Assembly: GCF_900099655.1 (NCBI RefSeq)
Contig: NZ_FNDC01000010.1
Location: 1-64,000 of the forward strand
From: Planococcus glaciei
GTDB lineage: Bacteria; Bacillota; Bacilli; Bacillales_A; Planococcaceae
Reading direction: 5' to 3'
Length of the DNA stretch: 64,000 nt
Shown here: positions 1 to 7,938 of the stretch, in pieces
Numbering within the stretch: position 1 is the stretch's first letter
Layout of the letters: every line of letters begins with the position of its first letter
Made by a program: the position numbers and the translations under genes
The notes under the pieces: model-generated
Database searches by the model: none
What the model saw: only the letters and a program-made list of their open reading frames with translations
What the model was told of the DNA's origin: nothing

Positions 1-10
1 TTTCTCTTTC

Positions 11-86
<76 letters not shown>

Positions 87-95
87 CTCAAGTTT

Positions 96-171
96 GAGCC
101 ATTAGCTCAGTTGGTAGAGCATCTGACTTTTAATCAGAGGGTCGAAGGTTCGAATCCTTCATGGCTCACCA
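96..171 (+). tRNA. tRNA-Lys(TTT)
   Basis: Cloverleaf with anticodon TTT and GAGCCAT/ATGGCTC acceptor; CCA encoded. It follows tRNA-Thr after 9 nt. Confidence 0.95.
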
Positions 172-195
172 TTTTTACAACTTCATTATTGCCAC

Positions 196-280
196 GCGGG
201 TGTGGCGGAACTGGCAGACGCACTAGACTTAGGATCTAGCGCCTTCGGGCGTGGGGGTTCGACTCCCTTCACCCGCACCA
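196..280 (+). tRNA. tRNA-Leu(TAG)
   Basis: Class II tRNA with a long variable arm and anticodon TAG. Acceptor GCGGGTG pairs with CACCCGC; CCA encoded. Confidence 0.95.
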
Positions 281-285
281 TTTTT

Positions 286-360
286 GCGGAAGTAGTTCAG
301 TGGTAGAACGCCACCTTGCCAAGGTGGAGGTCGCGAGTTCGAACCTCGTCTTCCGCTCCA
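286..360 (+). tRNA. tRNA-Gly(GCC)
   Basis: Cloverleaf with anticodon GCC and acceptor GCGGAAG/CTTCCGC; CCA encoded. Only 5 nt separate it from the preceding tRNA-Leu. Confidence 0.95.
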
Positions 361-388
361 TTTTTTTGCACAATCTTGCTGACCCTAA

Positions 389-477
389 GCCGGGGTGGCG
401 GAACTGGCAGACGCACAGGACTTAAAATCCTGCGGTAGGTGACTACCGTACCGGTTCGATTCCGGTCCTCGGCACCA
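389..477 (+). tRNA. tRNA-Leu(TAA)
   Basis: Class II tRNA with a long variable stem and anticodon TAA; CCA encoded. Second leucine isoacceptor of the array. Confidence 0.95.
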
Positions 478-510
478 TTAAGCAAAAAAACCGTAGGTTT
501 TCTAAATAAT

Positions 511-587
511 GCGCCCGTAGCTCAATTGGATAGAGTACTTGACTACGAATCAAGCGGTTAGAGGTTCGAGTCCTCTCGGGCGCGCCA
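511..587 (+). tRNA. tRNA-Arg(ACG)
   Basis: Anticodon ACG, expected to be read as ICG after A34 deamination (family knowledge). Acceptor GCGCCCG/CGGGCGC; CCA encoded. Confidence 0.95.
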
Positions 588-612
588 TATTTTCAACTCA
601 GCAGTTTCAGTT

Positions 613-689
613 CGGGAAGTAGCTCAGCTTGGTAGAGCACTTGGTTTGGGACCAAGGGGTCGCAGGTTCGAATCCTGTCTTCCCGACCA
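613..689 (+). tRNA. tRNA-Pro(TGG)
   Basis: Anticodon TGG, acceptor CGGGAAG/CTTCCCG; CCA encoded. Confidence 0.95.
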
Positions 690-695
690 TTCAAT

Positions 696-771
696 GGGGC
701 CTTAGCTCAGCTGGGAGAGCGCCTGCCTTGCACGCAGGAGGTCAGCGGTTCGATCCCGCTAGGCTCCACCA
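696..771 (+). tRNA. tRNA-Ala(TGC)
   Basis: Anticodon TGC, acceptor GGGGCCT paired with AGGCTCC. The third pair is the G-U wobble expected of alanine tRNA; CCA encoded. Confidence 0.95.
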
Positions 772-791
772 ACTATTATATTAAAGATCCT

Positions 792-865
792 GGCGGCGTA
801 GCTCAGCTGGCTAGAGCGTACGGTTCATACCCGTAAGGTCGGGGGTTCGATCCCCTCTGCCGCCA
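792..865 (+). tRNA. tRNA-Met(CAT), elongator
   Basis: Anticodon CAT. Acceptor GGCGGCG/TGCCGCC is fully paired, so it is not the initiator. The 3' CCA is not encoded, unlike most neighbours, and would be added by nucleotidyltransferase. Its place before the second CAT tRNA matches tRNA-Met in B. subtilis trnB. Confidence 0.9.
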
Positions 866-873
866 CTTTTTTA

Positions 874-950
874 GGACCTTTAGCTCAGTTGGTTAGAGCA
901 GACGGCTCATAACCGTCCGGTCGCAGGTTCGAGTCCTGCAAGGTCCACCA
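874..950 (+). tRNA. tRNA-Ile2(CAT), lysidine-type
   Basis: Anticodon CAT, acceptor GGACCTT/AAGGTCC, CCA encoded. Its body and array position match the B. subtilis isoleucine tRNA whose C34 is converted to lysidine by TilS, so it probably reads AUA. Sequence alone cannot exclude a second elongator Met tRNA. Confidence 0.8.
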
Positions 951-964
951 TTTATTATTATCAC

Positions 965-1057
965 GGAGGAATACCCAAGTTTGGCTGAAGGGATCGGTCT
1001 TGAAAACCGACAGGGGAGTCAAATCCCGCGGGGGTTCGAATCCCTCTTCCTCCTCCA
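965..1057 (+). tRNA. tRNA-Ser(TGA)
   Basis: Class II tRNA with a large variable arm and anticodon TGA; acceptor GGAGGAA/TTCCTCC; CCA encoded. It ends the first sub-block; a 70-nt gap follows. Confidence 0.95.
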
Positions 1058-1092
1058 TTTACTTTAAAATGTGTGGACTATCATTTTTCAAA

Positions 1093-1109
1093 CTTCTATA
1101 TAATAGAAG
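1093..1109 (+). promoter_or_regulatory. Spacer hairpin with TATAAT before the initiator tRNA
   Basis: The largest gap in the tRNA array (1058-1127) contains a perfect 7-bp inverted repeat, CTTCTAT/ATAGAAG, with a 3-nt loop. TATAAT sits at 1099-1104 inside it. It could be an RNA-processing hairpin or the -10 of an internal promoter; the -35 (TGGACT, 19-nt spacer) is poor. Confidence 0.35.
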
Positions 1110-1127
1110 AAACTCAATTATTATTGT

Positions 1128-1205
<78 letters not shown>

Positions 1206-1208
1206 AAA

Positions 1209-1284
1209 GGTCCCGTGGTGTAGCGGTTAACATGCCTGCCTGTCACGCAGGAGATCGCCGGTTCGATCCCGGTCGGGACCGCCA
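1209..1284 (+). tRNA. tRNA-Asp(GTC)
   Basis: Anticodon GTC; acceptor GGTCCCG/CGGGACC; discriminator G; CCA encoded. Confidence 0.95.
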
Positions 1285-1302
1285 TTTTTATCTTAATTAT
1301 GT

Positions 1303-1378
1303 GGGTCAGTAGCTCAGTTGGTAGAGCATTAGATTGAAGCTCTAAGTGTCGGCGGTTCGATTCCGTCCTGACCCACCA
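1303..1378 (+). tRNA. tRNA-Phe(GAA)
   Basis: Anticodon GAA in loop TTGAAGC. Acceptor GGGTCAG pairs with CTGACCC; CCA encoded. In B. subtilis trnB a tRNA-His follows at this point; here tRNA-Gly follows directly. Confidence 0.93.
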
Positions 1379-1384
1379 TTTTTT

Positions 1385-1458
1385 GCGGGTGTAGTTTAGT
1401 GGTAAAACCTCAGCCTTCCAAGCTGATGATGAGAGTTCGATTCTCTTCACCCGCTCCA
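1385..1458 (+). tRNA. tRNA-Gly(TCC)
   Basis: Anticodon TCC; acceptor GCGGGTG/CACCCGC; CCA encoded. Second glycine isoacceptor, 6 nt after tRNA-Phe. Confidence 0.95.
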
Positions 1459-1468
1459 TTATACATAT

Positions 1469-1545
<77 letters not shown>

Positions 1546-1546
1546 T

Positions 1547-1621
1547 TCCGAAGTAGCTCAGTGGTAGAGCACCGCACTGTTAATGCGATGGTCGTAGGTT
1601 CGAGTCCTACCTTCGGAGCCA
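1547..1621 (+). tRNA. tRNA-Asn(GTT)
   Basis: Anticodon GTT; acceptor TCCGAAG/CTTCGGA; CCA encoded. Separated from tRNA-Ile by a single nucleotide, so the transcript must be cut precisely between them. Confidence 0.95.
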
Positions 1622-1625
1622 TACT

Positions 1626-1716
1626 GGGGAAGTACTCAAGTGGCTGAAGAGGCGCCCCTGCTAAGGGTGTAGGTCGGGAAACCGGCGCGAGGGTTCAAAT
1701 CCCTCCTTCTCCGCCA
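1626..1716 (+). tRNA. tRNA-Ser(GCT)
   Basis: Class II tRNA, anticodon GCT, long variable arm; CCA encoded. Confidence 0.94.
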
Positions 1717-1722
1717 GTAATT

Positions 1723-1794
1723 GGCCCCTTGGTCAAGCGGTTAAGACACCGCCCTTTCACGGCGGTAACACGGGTTCGAATCCCGTAGGGGTCA
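1723..1794 (+). tRNA. tRNA-Glu(TTC)
   Basis: Anticodon TTC; acceptor GGCCCCT/AGGGGTC; discriminator A. CCA is not encoded. Last gene of the array, as in B. subtilis trnB. Confidence 0.94.
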
Positions 1795-1798
1795 TCTT

Positions 1799-1838
1799 AA
1801 AAGAGACATGCATTCAATTGCATGTCTCTTTTTGTTTT
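1799..1838 (+). terminator. Terminator of the tRNA array
   Basis: A 12-bp perfect stem (AAGAGACATGCA and its complement, 6-nt loop) followed by a T-rich tract, a few bases after tRNA-Glu. Confidence 0.9.
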
Positions 1839-1850
1839 GCCTGATTCAAG

Positions 1851-1882
1851 AAAAGCCACTCTTGACGGAGTGGCTATTTTTG
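1851..1882. terminator. Terminator of the exporter gene
   Basis: Stem AGCCACTC/GAGTGGCT with a 6-nt loop. A-rich on the left and T-rich on the right, so it can act in both directions. The stop codon of the minus-strand exporter lies inside it. Confidence 0.75.
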
Positions 1883-2836
1883 TTGAATCACAAGTTCTTG
1901 TTTTTTGGTGGCTGCCTGGCTATGGATCATCATACCGAACATCACTGTGGCGATTCCAATCCAAGCTATAGAAGAAGGTAAAGCAATCGAGAGGAAAATC
2001 ACTTCTCCCGCTAACGCAAACACCACTTCTAAAGACTGAGTAGCTTCTACAGCAGCCAGTTTTCTCATGTCTTGGCGCACCAGGTCTGTGGCCATGAAAA
2101 ACAAGACGGTCGCGACTATACCGGAACAAATGGCAACAAGCAATGATTGGAGCATCTGAGATGAACTTGGTGCCCCTTCAATCCACAATCCATAGCCAGA
2201 AAGCATGATCCAAAAAGGAAGACTCGCTAAGGTCATACCGAGAACGCGTTGATATGCATCCAGCCTGCCATCGCAAAGTTCCATCATCTTGCGGTTGCCT
2301 AAGGGATAAGCAAATGAAGCTAAGAGGACGGGAAGAAAACCTAATAGAAAGCTTTTTAAAGGCATGTGCTGAGCATTCTCCAGCTGCAGAAGCAAAACTC
2401 CTAAAAGAATGATGAGAGACAATGCTAATCCCCGATAAGGTATTGTTTCCCGGACGAGAAGAGAGCCGTTTCGCGTCTGGATGGTTGAGTAGAACAACGG
2501 AGCCAATAAAGAACCTGAGATGATGGTGATTTGCCAAGTACCGGCAATCAGCCAACCAGGAGAATAGGCAGCTGCATAGCATAAGGGGGCATAAAAGAGA
2601 ACGAATCCAATAAAGCTCCATAGCAGCCATGCAGCAGGCTTGTTTTTCATTTCCGCTAAAAGCGGCTTTAGGTTTCTTCTAGCAAGTACTATCACCAGTA
2701 AAAATGGCACCATAAAAAGATAGCGCAAAGAGGCGCTCCAAACCCAGCTTCCTCCTGATGCTTCCATACTGGCATTTAAAACAAAGGTGAAGGCGAAAAA
2801 GAAAGCCGCAAAAATTCCAATTGCAATAGAGCGCAC
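1874..2836 (-). CDS. EmrE/EamA-type multidrug or metabolite exporter
   Basis: A 320-residue integral membrane protein with about ten hydrophobic segments arranged as two halves, typical of drug/metabolite transporter (DMT) superfamily members of the EmrE-like branch. The first segment begins almost at the N-terminus and short basic linkers follow several segments. Such proteins usually export small molecules by proton exchange; the substrate cannot be read from sequence. An AGGAGG ribosome site precedes the ATG. It is transcribed alone, convergent with the tRNA array and divergent from menF. Confidence 0.8.
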   Translation of the reverse strand: MRSIAIGIFAAFFFAFTFVLNASMEASGGSWVWSASLRYLFMVPFLLVIVLARRNLKPLLAEMKNKPAAWLLWSFIGFVLFYAPLCYAAAYSPGWLIAGTWQITIISGSLLAPLFYSTIQTRNGSLLVRETIPYRGLALSLIILLGVLLLQLENAQHMPLKSFLLGFLPVLLASFAYPLGNRKMMELCDGRLDAYQRVLGMTLASLPFWIMLSGYGLWIEGAPSSSQMLQSLLVAICSGIVATVLFFMATDLVRQDMRKLAAVEATQSLEVVFALAGEVIFLSIALPSSIAWIGIATVMFGMMIHSQAATKKQELVIQQK

Positions 2837-3157
2837 ATGATTTCCTCCTGCTTCAGAAAATTTATCTCAATATATCGCGTTTATGCATCGAGGTCAATAC
2901 AAGGCGCCCTTTCCTTTTTCGGATAGCTGCAGGTTACTTGCCGAAAATCGAGTCTACAAGTTCATGCTATTCTTTATTGAGTAAAATGGCAGAAATAATT
3001 TAGACATAAATGCACTAGTTTTGGATTCCAATATAAGGGGAAATACAGCAAATGTTGTGCTGAATTTAGCAGAAAAGAGTATGATATAAGATAGAGATTA
3101 AAAAGTGAAGCAGATTGTGCTTAAATTGCACAACCAGTTTAAAACGGAGGGAAAAAG
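2837..3157. other. Intergenic region upstream of menF
   Basis: About 320 bases with no coding potential separate the divergent exporter gene and menF. The left end must hold the exporter promoter; the right end holds the likely men promoter. No riboswitch or clear operator is seen. Confidence 0.6.
3055..3085 (+). promoter_or_regulatory. Possible SigA promoter of the men operon
   Basis: TTGTGC and TATGAT separated by 19 nt, about 70 nt upstream of menF. Spacing is long, so the assignment is tentative. Confidence 0.35.
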
Positions 3158-4549
3158 ATGAATCCACAACAGTATTCATCGATTGAACAATCTACGGATA
3201 CGCGTTACTCAGCGTATCGTTTTTACACTGAAACAATTGAAGTGTCGCGCATGTCGGCATTGGCTTTTTTTGAAGCCGGAGAAAAGCAGTACAAGGGAAA
3301 ACGCATGTTTTGGCAAAACCGCGAAAAGACCTTTACTTTGGTTGGCCTTGGGCATGCGCATGTGCTCGCTTCTTCGGTTCAGCAAGGCCGTTTTGAAGAA
3401 ATTAAGCAGAAGTGGGAGAGTCTGTGCAAACAGATTGTGAATGAAGAACCGGATGTCGAACCGATTTTATTCGGCGGTTTTTCATTTGATCCGTTAAATG
3501 AACTTGAAAGTGAATGGACGCATTTTCCAGAAGCTTATTTTGCAGTGCCTTCTTTCCAATTGGTCATTAAAGATGATCAAGCTTACGTCAGCATCAATTT
3601 GATCACGGCAGAAAAGGAGACGTTCAATCAATTCGAGCTTATGCGAAAAGAACGTGACCGGCTGATCCATGCGGCACAGGTTCTGGAGTTGCCGAAGTAT
3701 CAGAAACCGTTAGTAATGGACCGCACGGAAATCAAAAAAGAACAGTATCTTGATTCGATTGATAAAGTCACTGGCATCATTAAAGCGGAACAGGCAGAAA
3801 AAGTGGTGATTGCCCGATCGTTGAAATTGGACTTTGAAGAGCCGCTTTCGGCTTCTTCGGCGTTGTACCAAGTTTCGGAAGAACAGCCCGAAAGTTTCTT
3901 GTTCGGGATGGAAGCAGAAACCCAGTTTTTCTTCGGCGCTACACCCGAACGCCTTGTAAAAGTGAAAGAAAGCCAGGCGTTGTCCACTTGTCTTGCCGGG
4001 TCGACTCCGCGCGGAAAAACCATGGAAAAAGATATGGAACTTGGGGAAGCGTTGCTGAATGACAAGAAAAATCGGTCGGAACATCAATATGTAGTAGATA
4101 TGATCCGTGAAGTATTCAATGGCCATACTTCACGTTTAACTGTACCCAATGTCCCGAAACTGATGAAAATACGGGACATCCAGCATTTGCATACGCCGGT
4201 AGAAGGAGAGCTGAATTCCGGTTCTACTTTGTTTGACCTGGTCCGCGACTTGCATCCAACTCCGGCACTTGGCGGGGAGCCGAAACAAGAAGCTCTGGAT
4301 ATAATACGCGAGTATGAAACGATGAACCGGGGGTATTACGCGGCGCCGGTTGGGTGGATTGATGCAAAAGGCGATGGGGAGTTTGCCGTAGCGATCCGCT
4401 CAGCGCTATTAAATGAAAAAGAAGCTTATTTATACGCAGGAGGCGGAATTGTAGAAGATTCCACACCTGAATCGGAGTACGATGAAACCTGGGTTAAATT
4501 CAGACCGATGCTGCGTGCACTTGGAGGTCTATTAAGTGACGAATCGTAA
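3158..4549 (+). CDS. menF: Isochorismate synthase MenF
   Basis: Converts chorismate to isochorismate, the first committed step of menaquinone synthesis. The 463 residues match the family length: a variable N-terminal part, then a chorismate-binding domain with GSTPRGKT near residue 280, HTPVEG near 344, HPTPALGG near 366 and a C-terminal GGGIVEDSTPESE-type signature that binds Mg and chorismate. The ATG is preceded by GGAGGG. Its 3' end overlaps menD by 14 nt, so the two are translationally coupled. First gene of the men operon menF-D-H-B-E-C. Confidence 0.95.
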   Translation: MNPQQYSSIEQSTDTRYSAYRFYTETIEVSRMSALAFFEAGEKQYKGKRMFWQNREKTFTLVGLGHAHVLASSVQQGRFEEIKQKWESLCKQIVNEEPDVEPILFGGFSFDPLNELESEWTHFPEAYFAVPSFQLVIKDDQAYVSINLITAEKETFNQFELMRKERDRLIHAAQVLELPKYQKPLVMDRTEIKKEQYLDSIDKVTGIIKAEQAEKVVIARSLKLDFEEPLSASSALYQVSEEQPESFLFGMEAETQFFFGATPERLVKVKESQALSTCLAGSTPRGKTMEKDMELGEALLNDKKNRSEHQYVVDMIREVFNGHTSRLTVPNVPKLMKIRDIQHLHTPVEGELNSGSTLFDLVRDLHPTPALGGEPKQEALDIIREYETMNRGYYAAPVGWIDAKGDGEFAVAIRSALLNEKEAYLYAGGGIVEDSTPESEYDETWVKFRPMLRALGGLLSDES

Positions 4550-6233
4550 ATCTTTAACAGAATATGTATCCGCATTTACCCATTCACTCATGCATTTAGG
4601 CATCACGGATGTCGTCATCAGTCCAGGATCCCGTTCTACTCCGCTTGCCTATGCTTGCATGAAGCAAGAGGGCCTGACCGTTTACCGGCAGATTGATGAG
4701 CGGTCGGCTGCCTATTTTGCACTTGGGATGGCCAAAGCATCCGGCAATCCGGTTATGCTGCTTTGCACATCTGGAACAGCAGCAGCGAATTATTTTCCCG
4801 CTATTGTAGAAGCTTATTATGCAAGGGTGCCACTTTTGGTCGTAACGGCAGACCGGCCCCATGAATTGCGTGAAGTCGGTGCTCCGCAGGCCATCAATCA
4901 AATCAATCTATTCGGTTCCCATGTGAAATGGGCGACCGATTTGCCGATGCCGGAAGACAACAACTTGCTTGAGTTTTTGGCGCGCCATTTGCATCGTTCG
5001 GTGGCAACGGCCAAAACAGAGCCAAAAGGACCGGTGCATTTGAATGTGCCGTTCCGTGAACCTTTACGGATTGATTTTGACCAGCCCTTTGAAAGCCGGG
5101 GTGAAATGATGCATTTCACCGGGGAATTTAAGCTGAACCAGGAGACGGAGACATTTCTGCAAAAATTGCTGCAAACAGAGCGGGGCTTATTGGTAGTAGG
5201 AGAAATGACAGCTCCGATGCCGCAAGAATTTTGGCAGTTTATTGCAGATTTGCAATGGCCGGTGCTTGCAGATCCATTGTCTAATCTGCGCGCCAACGTC
5301 AAACCGGAACATCAGCATTTGATCATTGATTCCTATGATGCGATTTTAAAAAGTGAGGCGTTCAAGGCTGCGATGGCACCTGAAGCGGTCATCCGTATCG
5401 GACCGCAGCCGGTATCCAAGCCGCTGACGTTGTTTTTGGCGGCGGTTAAACCGAAAACCTATGTCGTCTTCGATGAAAGCGCGATGATGCGCGATGCCCA
5501 GTCGGTTGTGACGCATCACATTCAATCGGCTGCTAAAGGTTTGTGGCAGCTGCCGGTCAAAACGAGAGAAAACAATGCCTATACAGCAAAATGGCAGCAG
5601 GCATCCGAATTGTATTGGCGATTGATGGAGCAGCATTGCGAACAAGAACTGGACGAAGGCGTATTGGCAAAAGTGCTGTTTGATGAACTGGACGAATGCC
5701 ATTTGGTGGTCAGCAGCAGTATGCCGATCCGCGACTTGGACACGTATTTTCAGACAACCGATCGTGATGTGGTGGTTTATGCCAACCGCGGAGCAAACGG
5801 CATTGATGGCGTGGTTTCAACCGCTTTCGGTGTGCAGGCGGCTGCTAAACGCCCGACTTATTTATTGATCGGCGATTTATCTTTTTTGCATGACATGAAC
5901 GGGTTGATTGCTTCGAAAATGCAGGAAACGGATTTGACGATCGTGGTGATGAATAACGACGGCGGCGGCATTTTCTCTTATTTGCCGCAGTCGGAAGAAG
6001 AACGTTATTTTGAAGACTTGTTTGGAACGCCGACAGGGATGAATTTTGAAGATGCTGGACGTATGTATGATACGGAATATGCCTCTGTAATGACGAAAGA
6101 AGAGCTTGTGCAAGCACTGCGTACGCCTAAACAAAAAGCCGTTAAAATCATTGAAGTCTTTACCGATAGACAACAAAACGTGAAGGTCCACCGGAAACTG
6201 TGGAACCGGCTGAGCGAGGAGCTGTCGAAGTAA
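4536..6233 (+). CDS. menD: SEPHCHC synthase MenD
   Basis: Thiamine-diphosphate enzyme that joins isochorismate and 2-oxoglutarate to give SEPHCHC. The 565 residues show the family layout. The N-terminal pyrimidine domain has ISPGSRSTPLA near residue 28 and the catalytic glutamate in the DERSA motif near 54. The C-terminal diphosphate domain has NRGANGIDG near 418 and GDLSFLHD followed by NNDGGGIF. Translation starts at a GTG inside the end of menF, with GGAGG just upstream. It ends in a TAATG overlap with menH. Confidence 0.96.
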   Translation: MTNRKSLTEYVSAFTHSLMHLGITDVVISPGSRSTPLAYACMKQEGLTVYRQIDERSAAYFALGMAKASGNPVMLLCTSGTAAANYFPAIVEAYYARVPLLVVTADRPHELREVGAPQAINQINLFGSHVKWATDLPMPEDNNLLEFLARHLHRSVATAKTEPKGPVHLNVPFREPLRIDFDQPFESRGEMMHFTGEFKLNQETETFLQKLLQTERGLLVVGEMTAPMPQEFWQFIADLQWPVLADPLSNLRANVKPEHQHLIIDSYDAILKSEAFKAAMAPEAVIRIGPQPVSKPLTLFLAAVKPKTYVVFDESAMMRDAQSVVTHHIQSAAKGLWQLPVKTRENNAYTAKWQQASELYWRLMEQHCEQELDEGVLAKVLFDELDECHLVVSSSMPIRDLDTYFQTTDRDVVVYANRGANGIDGVVSTAFGVQAAAKRPTYLLIGDLSFLHDMNGLIASKMQETDLTIVVMNNDGGGIFSYLPQSEEERYFEDLFGTPTGMNFEDAGRMYDTEYASVMTKEELVQALRTPKQKAVKIIEVFTDRQQNVKVHRKLWNRLSEELSK

Positions 6234-7060
6234 TGGAGATGGAGATTGCCGGGGTTCGGTATTATGTAGAAGTTTTGAATACGGACAAAGCGCCGACCAT
6301 CGTTTTTCTCCATGGCTTTACGGGAAGCTCGAAAACCTGGGACGAAGTGGTGAAGTTTTTCCCGGATTACAAAATTGTACAGGTTGATTTGATCGGCCAT
6401 GGCAGAACGGAATCACCGGAAGATTCGGCGCGTTATACGATGGAGCGGCAAATCGATGATTTGGACGTGCTTCTCCGCCAATTAAAAGTGGAACGCTTTG
6501 CTTTGGTCGGCTATTCGATGGGGGGGCGCACAGCGCTTGCTTATGCCTGCACGCATCCCGAACGCCTGGGCGCGCTGGTGTTGGAAAGTTCGTCTCCCGG
6601 TTTGAAAACCGTTTCGGACCGCTTGGAGCGGCAGCAGCGCGACAGTGAGCTGGCGTTAAAAATTTTGGCGAATGGCATTGCTTCATTTGTGAATAGCTGG
6701 GAGAATATTCCGCTGTTTAACAGCCAGAAAAGTTTGCCGGTAAACGTCAGGCAAGCGGTTCGGGCAGAGCGGCTGTCCCAAAATCCATTGGGCCTTGCCA
6801 ACAGCTTGATCGGCATGGGCACCGGCAGCCAGTCTTCCTATTGGGGCAAACTCAATAAGCTGGAAGTTCCCGTTTTGCTGCTGACAGGCACATTGGATCC
6901 CAAGTTTATGGCAATTGCTGAAGAGATGAAACAAACCTTGCCGAAAGTCCAGCACGGTGTTATTGAAGCGGGCCATGCATTACATGTGGAAAAACCCGCT
7001 GAATTTGCTACAATGGTAAAGGAGTATTTGAGTTTACATTATCGAGGAGGAAAATCATGA
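6233..7060 (+). CDS. menH: SHCHC synthase MenH
   Basis: Alpha/beta hydrolase-fold enzyme that eliminates pyruvate from SEPHCHC to give SHCHC. The oxyanion motif [12 protein letters not shown] is near residue 24 and the nucleophile serine is in GYSMGGR near 90. The acid lies in the LTGTLDPKF region and the histidine in [10 protein letters not shown] chose the ATG of the TAATG junction with menD (GAGGAG about 11 nt upstream) giving 275 residues; an in-frame GTG at 6200 would add 11 residues. The stop overlaps menB by 4 nt. Confidence 0.93.
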   Translation: MEMEIAGVRYYVEVLNTDKAPTIVFLHGFTGSSKTWDEVVKFFPDYKIVQVDLIGHGRTESPEDSARYTMERQIDDLDVLLRQLKVERFALVGYSMGGRTALAYACTHPERLGALVLESSSPGLKTVSDRLERQQRDSELALKILANGIASFVNSWENIPLFNSQKSLPVNVRQAVRAERLSQNPLGLANSLIGMGTGSQSSYWGKLNKLEVPVLLLTGTLDPKFMAIAEEMKQTLPKVQHGVIEAGHALHVEKPAEFATMVKEYLSLHYRGGKS

Positions 7061-7875
7061 CACGCGAATGGATTACAGAACGTACATATGAAGATATCAA
7101 GTATGAAACGTACAACGGCATTGCCAAAATTACGATCAACCGTCCGGAGGTGCGCAATGCATTCCGTCCGAAAACCGTACATGAAATGATCGATGCATTT
7201 TCACGTGCACGCGATGATTCAAAAGTAGGCGTTATCGTTTTAACTGGCGAAGGCGAAAAAGCATTCTGCTCTGGAGGCGACCAATCGGTACGCGGACACG
7301 GCGGCTATGTTGGGGAAGATGAAATTCCTCGCTTGAACGTATTGGATCTGCAGCGCTTGATCCGTGTGATTCCAAAACCGGTTGTTGCCATGGTGGCGGG
7401 ATATGCTATCGGAGGCGGACACGTCCTGCACGTGGTATGCGACTTGACGATTGCTGCTGACAACGCACGCTTCGGCCAAACAGGCCCTCGTGTCGGTTCA
7501 TTTGATGCCGGCTATGGTTCCGGTTATTTGGCCCGCATCATCGGCCATAAGAAAGCACGTGAAATTTGGTACTTGTGCCGCCAATACGACGCTCAGGAAG
7601 CATTGGATATGGGCTTAGTCAATACAGTGGTCCCTTACGACCAATTGGAAGATGAAACCGTAAAATGGTGTGAGGAAATGCTTGAAATGAGCCCGACTGC
7701 ACTTCGCTTTGTAAAAGCGGCAATGAATGCGGATACGGACGGCCTTGCTGGACTTCAGCAAATGGCTGGAGACGCAACATTGCTTTACTACACAACCGAT
7801 GAAGCAAAAGAAGGACGCGATGCGTTTAAAGAAAAACGCAAACCGGATTTCGGCCAATTCCCTCGTTTCCCTTGA
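7057..7875 (+). CDS. menB: 1,4-dihydroxy-2-naphthoyl-CoA synthase MenB
   Basis: Crotonase-family enzyme that closes the naphthoquinone ring from o-succinylbenzoyl-CoA. The 272 residues include the crotonase signature with SGGDQSVRG near residue 70, the oxyanion-hole glycines, and [12 protein letters not shown] near 144, a MenB-specific stretch. ATG overlaps the menH stop in an ATGA arrangement with AGGAGG upstream. A terminator-like hairpin follows, which may lower menE-menC expression relative to menB. Confidence 0.96.
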   Translation: MTREWITERTYEDIKYETYNGIAKITINRPEVRNAFRPKTVHEMIDAFSRARDDSKVGVIVLTGEGEKAFCSGGDQSVRGHGGYVGEDEIPRLNVLDLQRLIRVIPKPVVAMVAGYAIGGGHVLHVVCDLTIAADNARFGQTGPRVGSFDAGYGSGYLARIIGHKKAREIWYLCRQYDAQEALDMGLVNTVVPYDQLEDETVKWCEEMLEMSPTALRFVKAAMNADTDGLAGLQQMAGDATLLYYTTDEAKEGRDAFKEKRKPDFGQFPRFP

Positions 7876-7890
7876 TCGACGAATAATCAG

Positions 7891-7920
7891 AAGCTGTCCT
7901 TTACAGGGGCAGCTTTTTTT
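7891..7920 (+). terminator. Terminator or attenuator between menB and menE
   Basis: A 9-bp stem (AAGCTGTCC with one G-U pair) and a T7 tract 15 nt after the menB stop. Because menE and menC continue in the same direction 19 nt later, it probably allows partial readthrough. Confidence 0.7.
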
Positions 7921-7938
7921 AAAGAAAGGATTTTTGAA

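Noticed and set aside
1-10. 5' end of the window as part of an rRNA or tRNA-Val gene
   Set aside because: Only ten bases are available, which is too little to assign.
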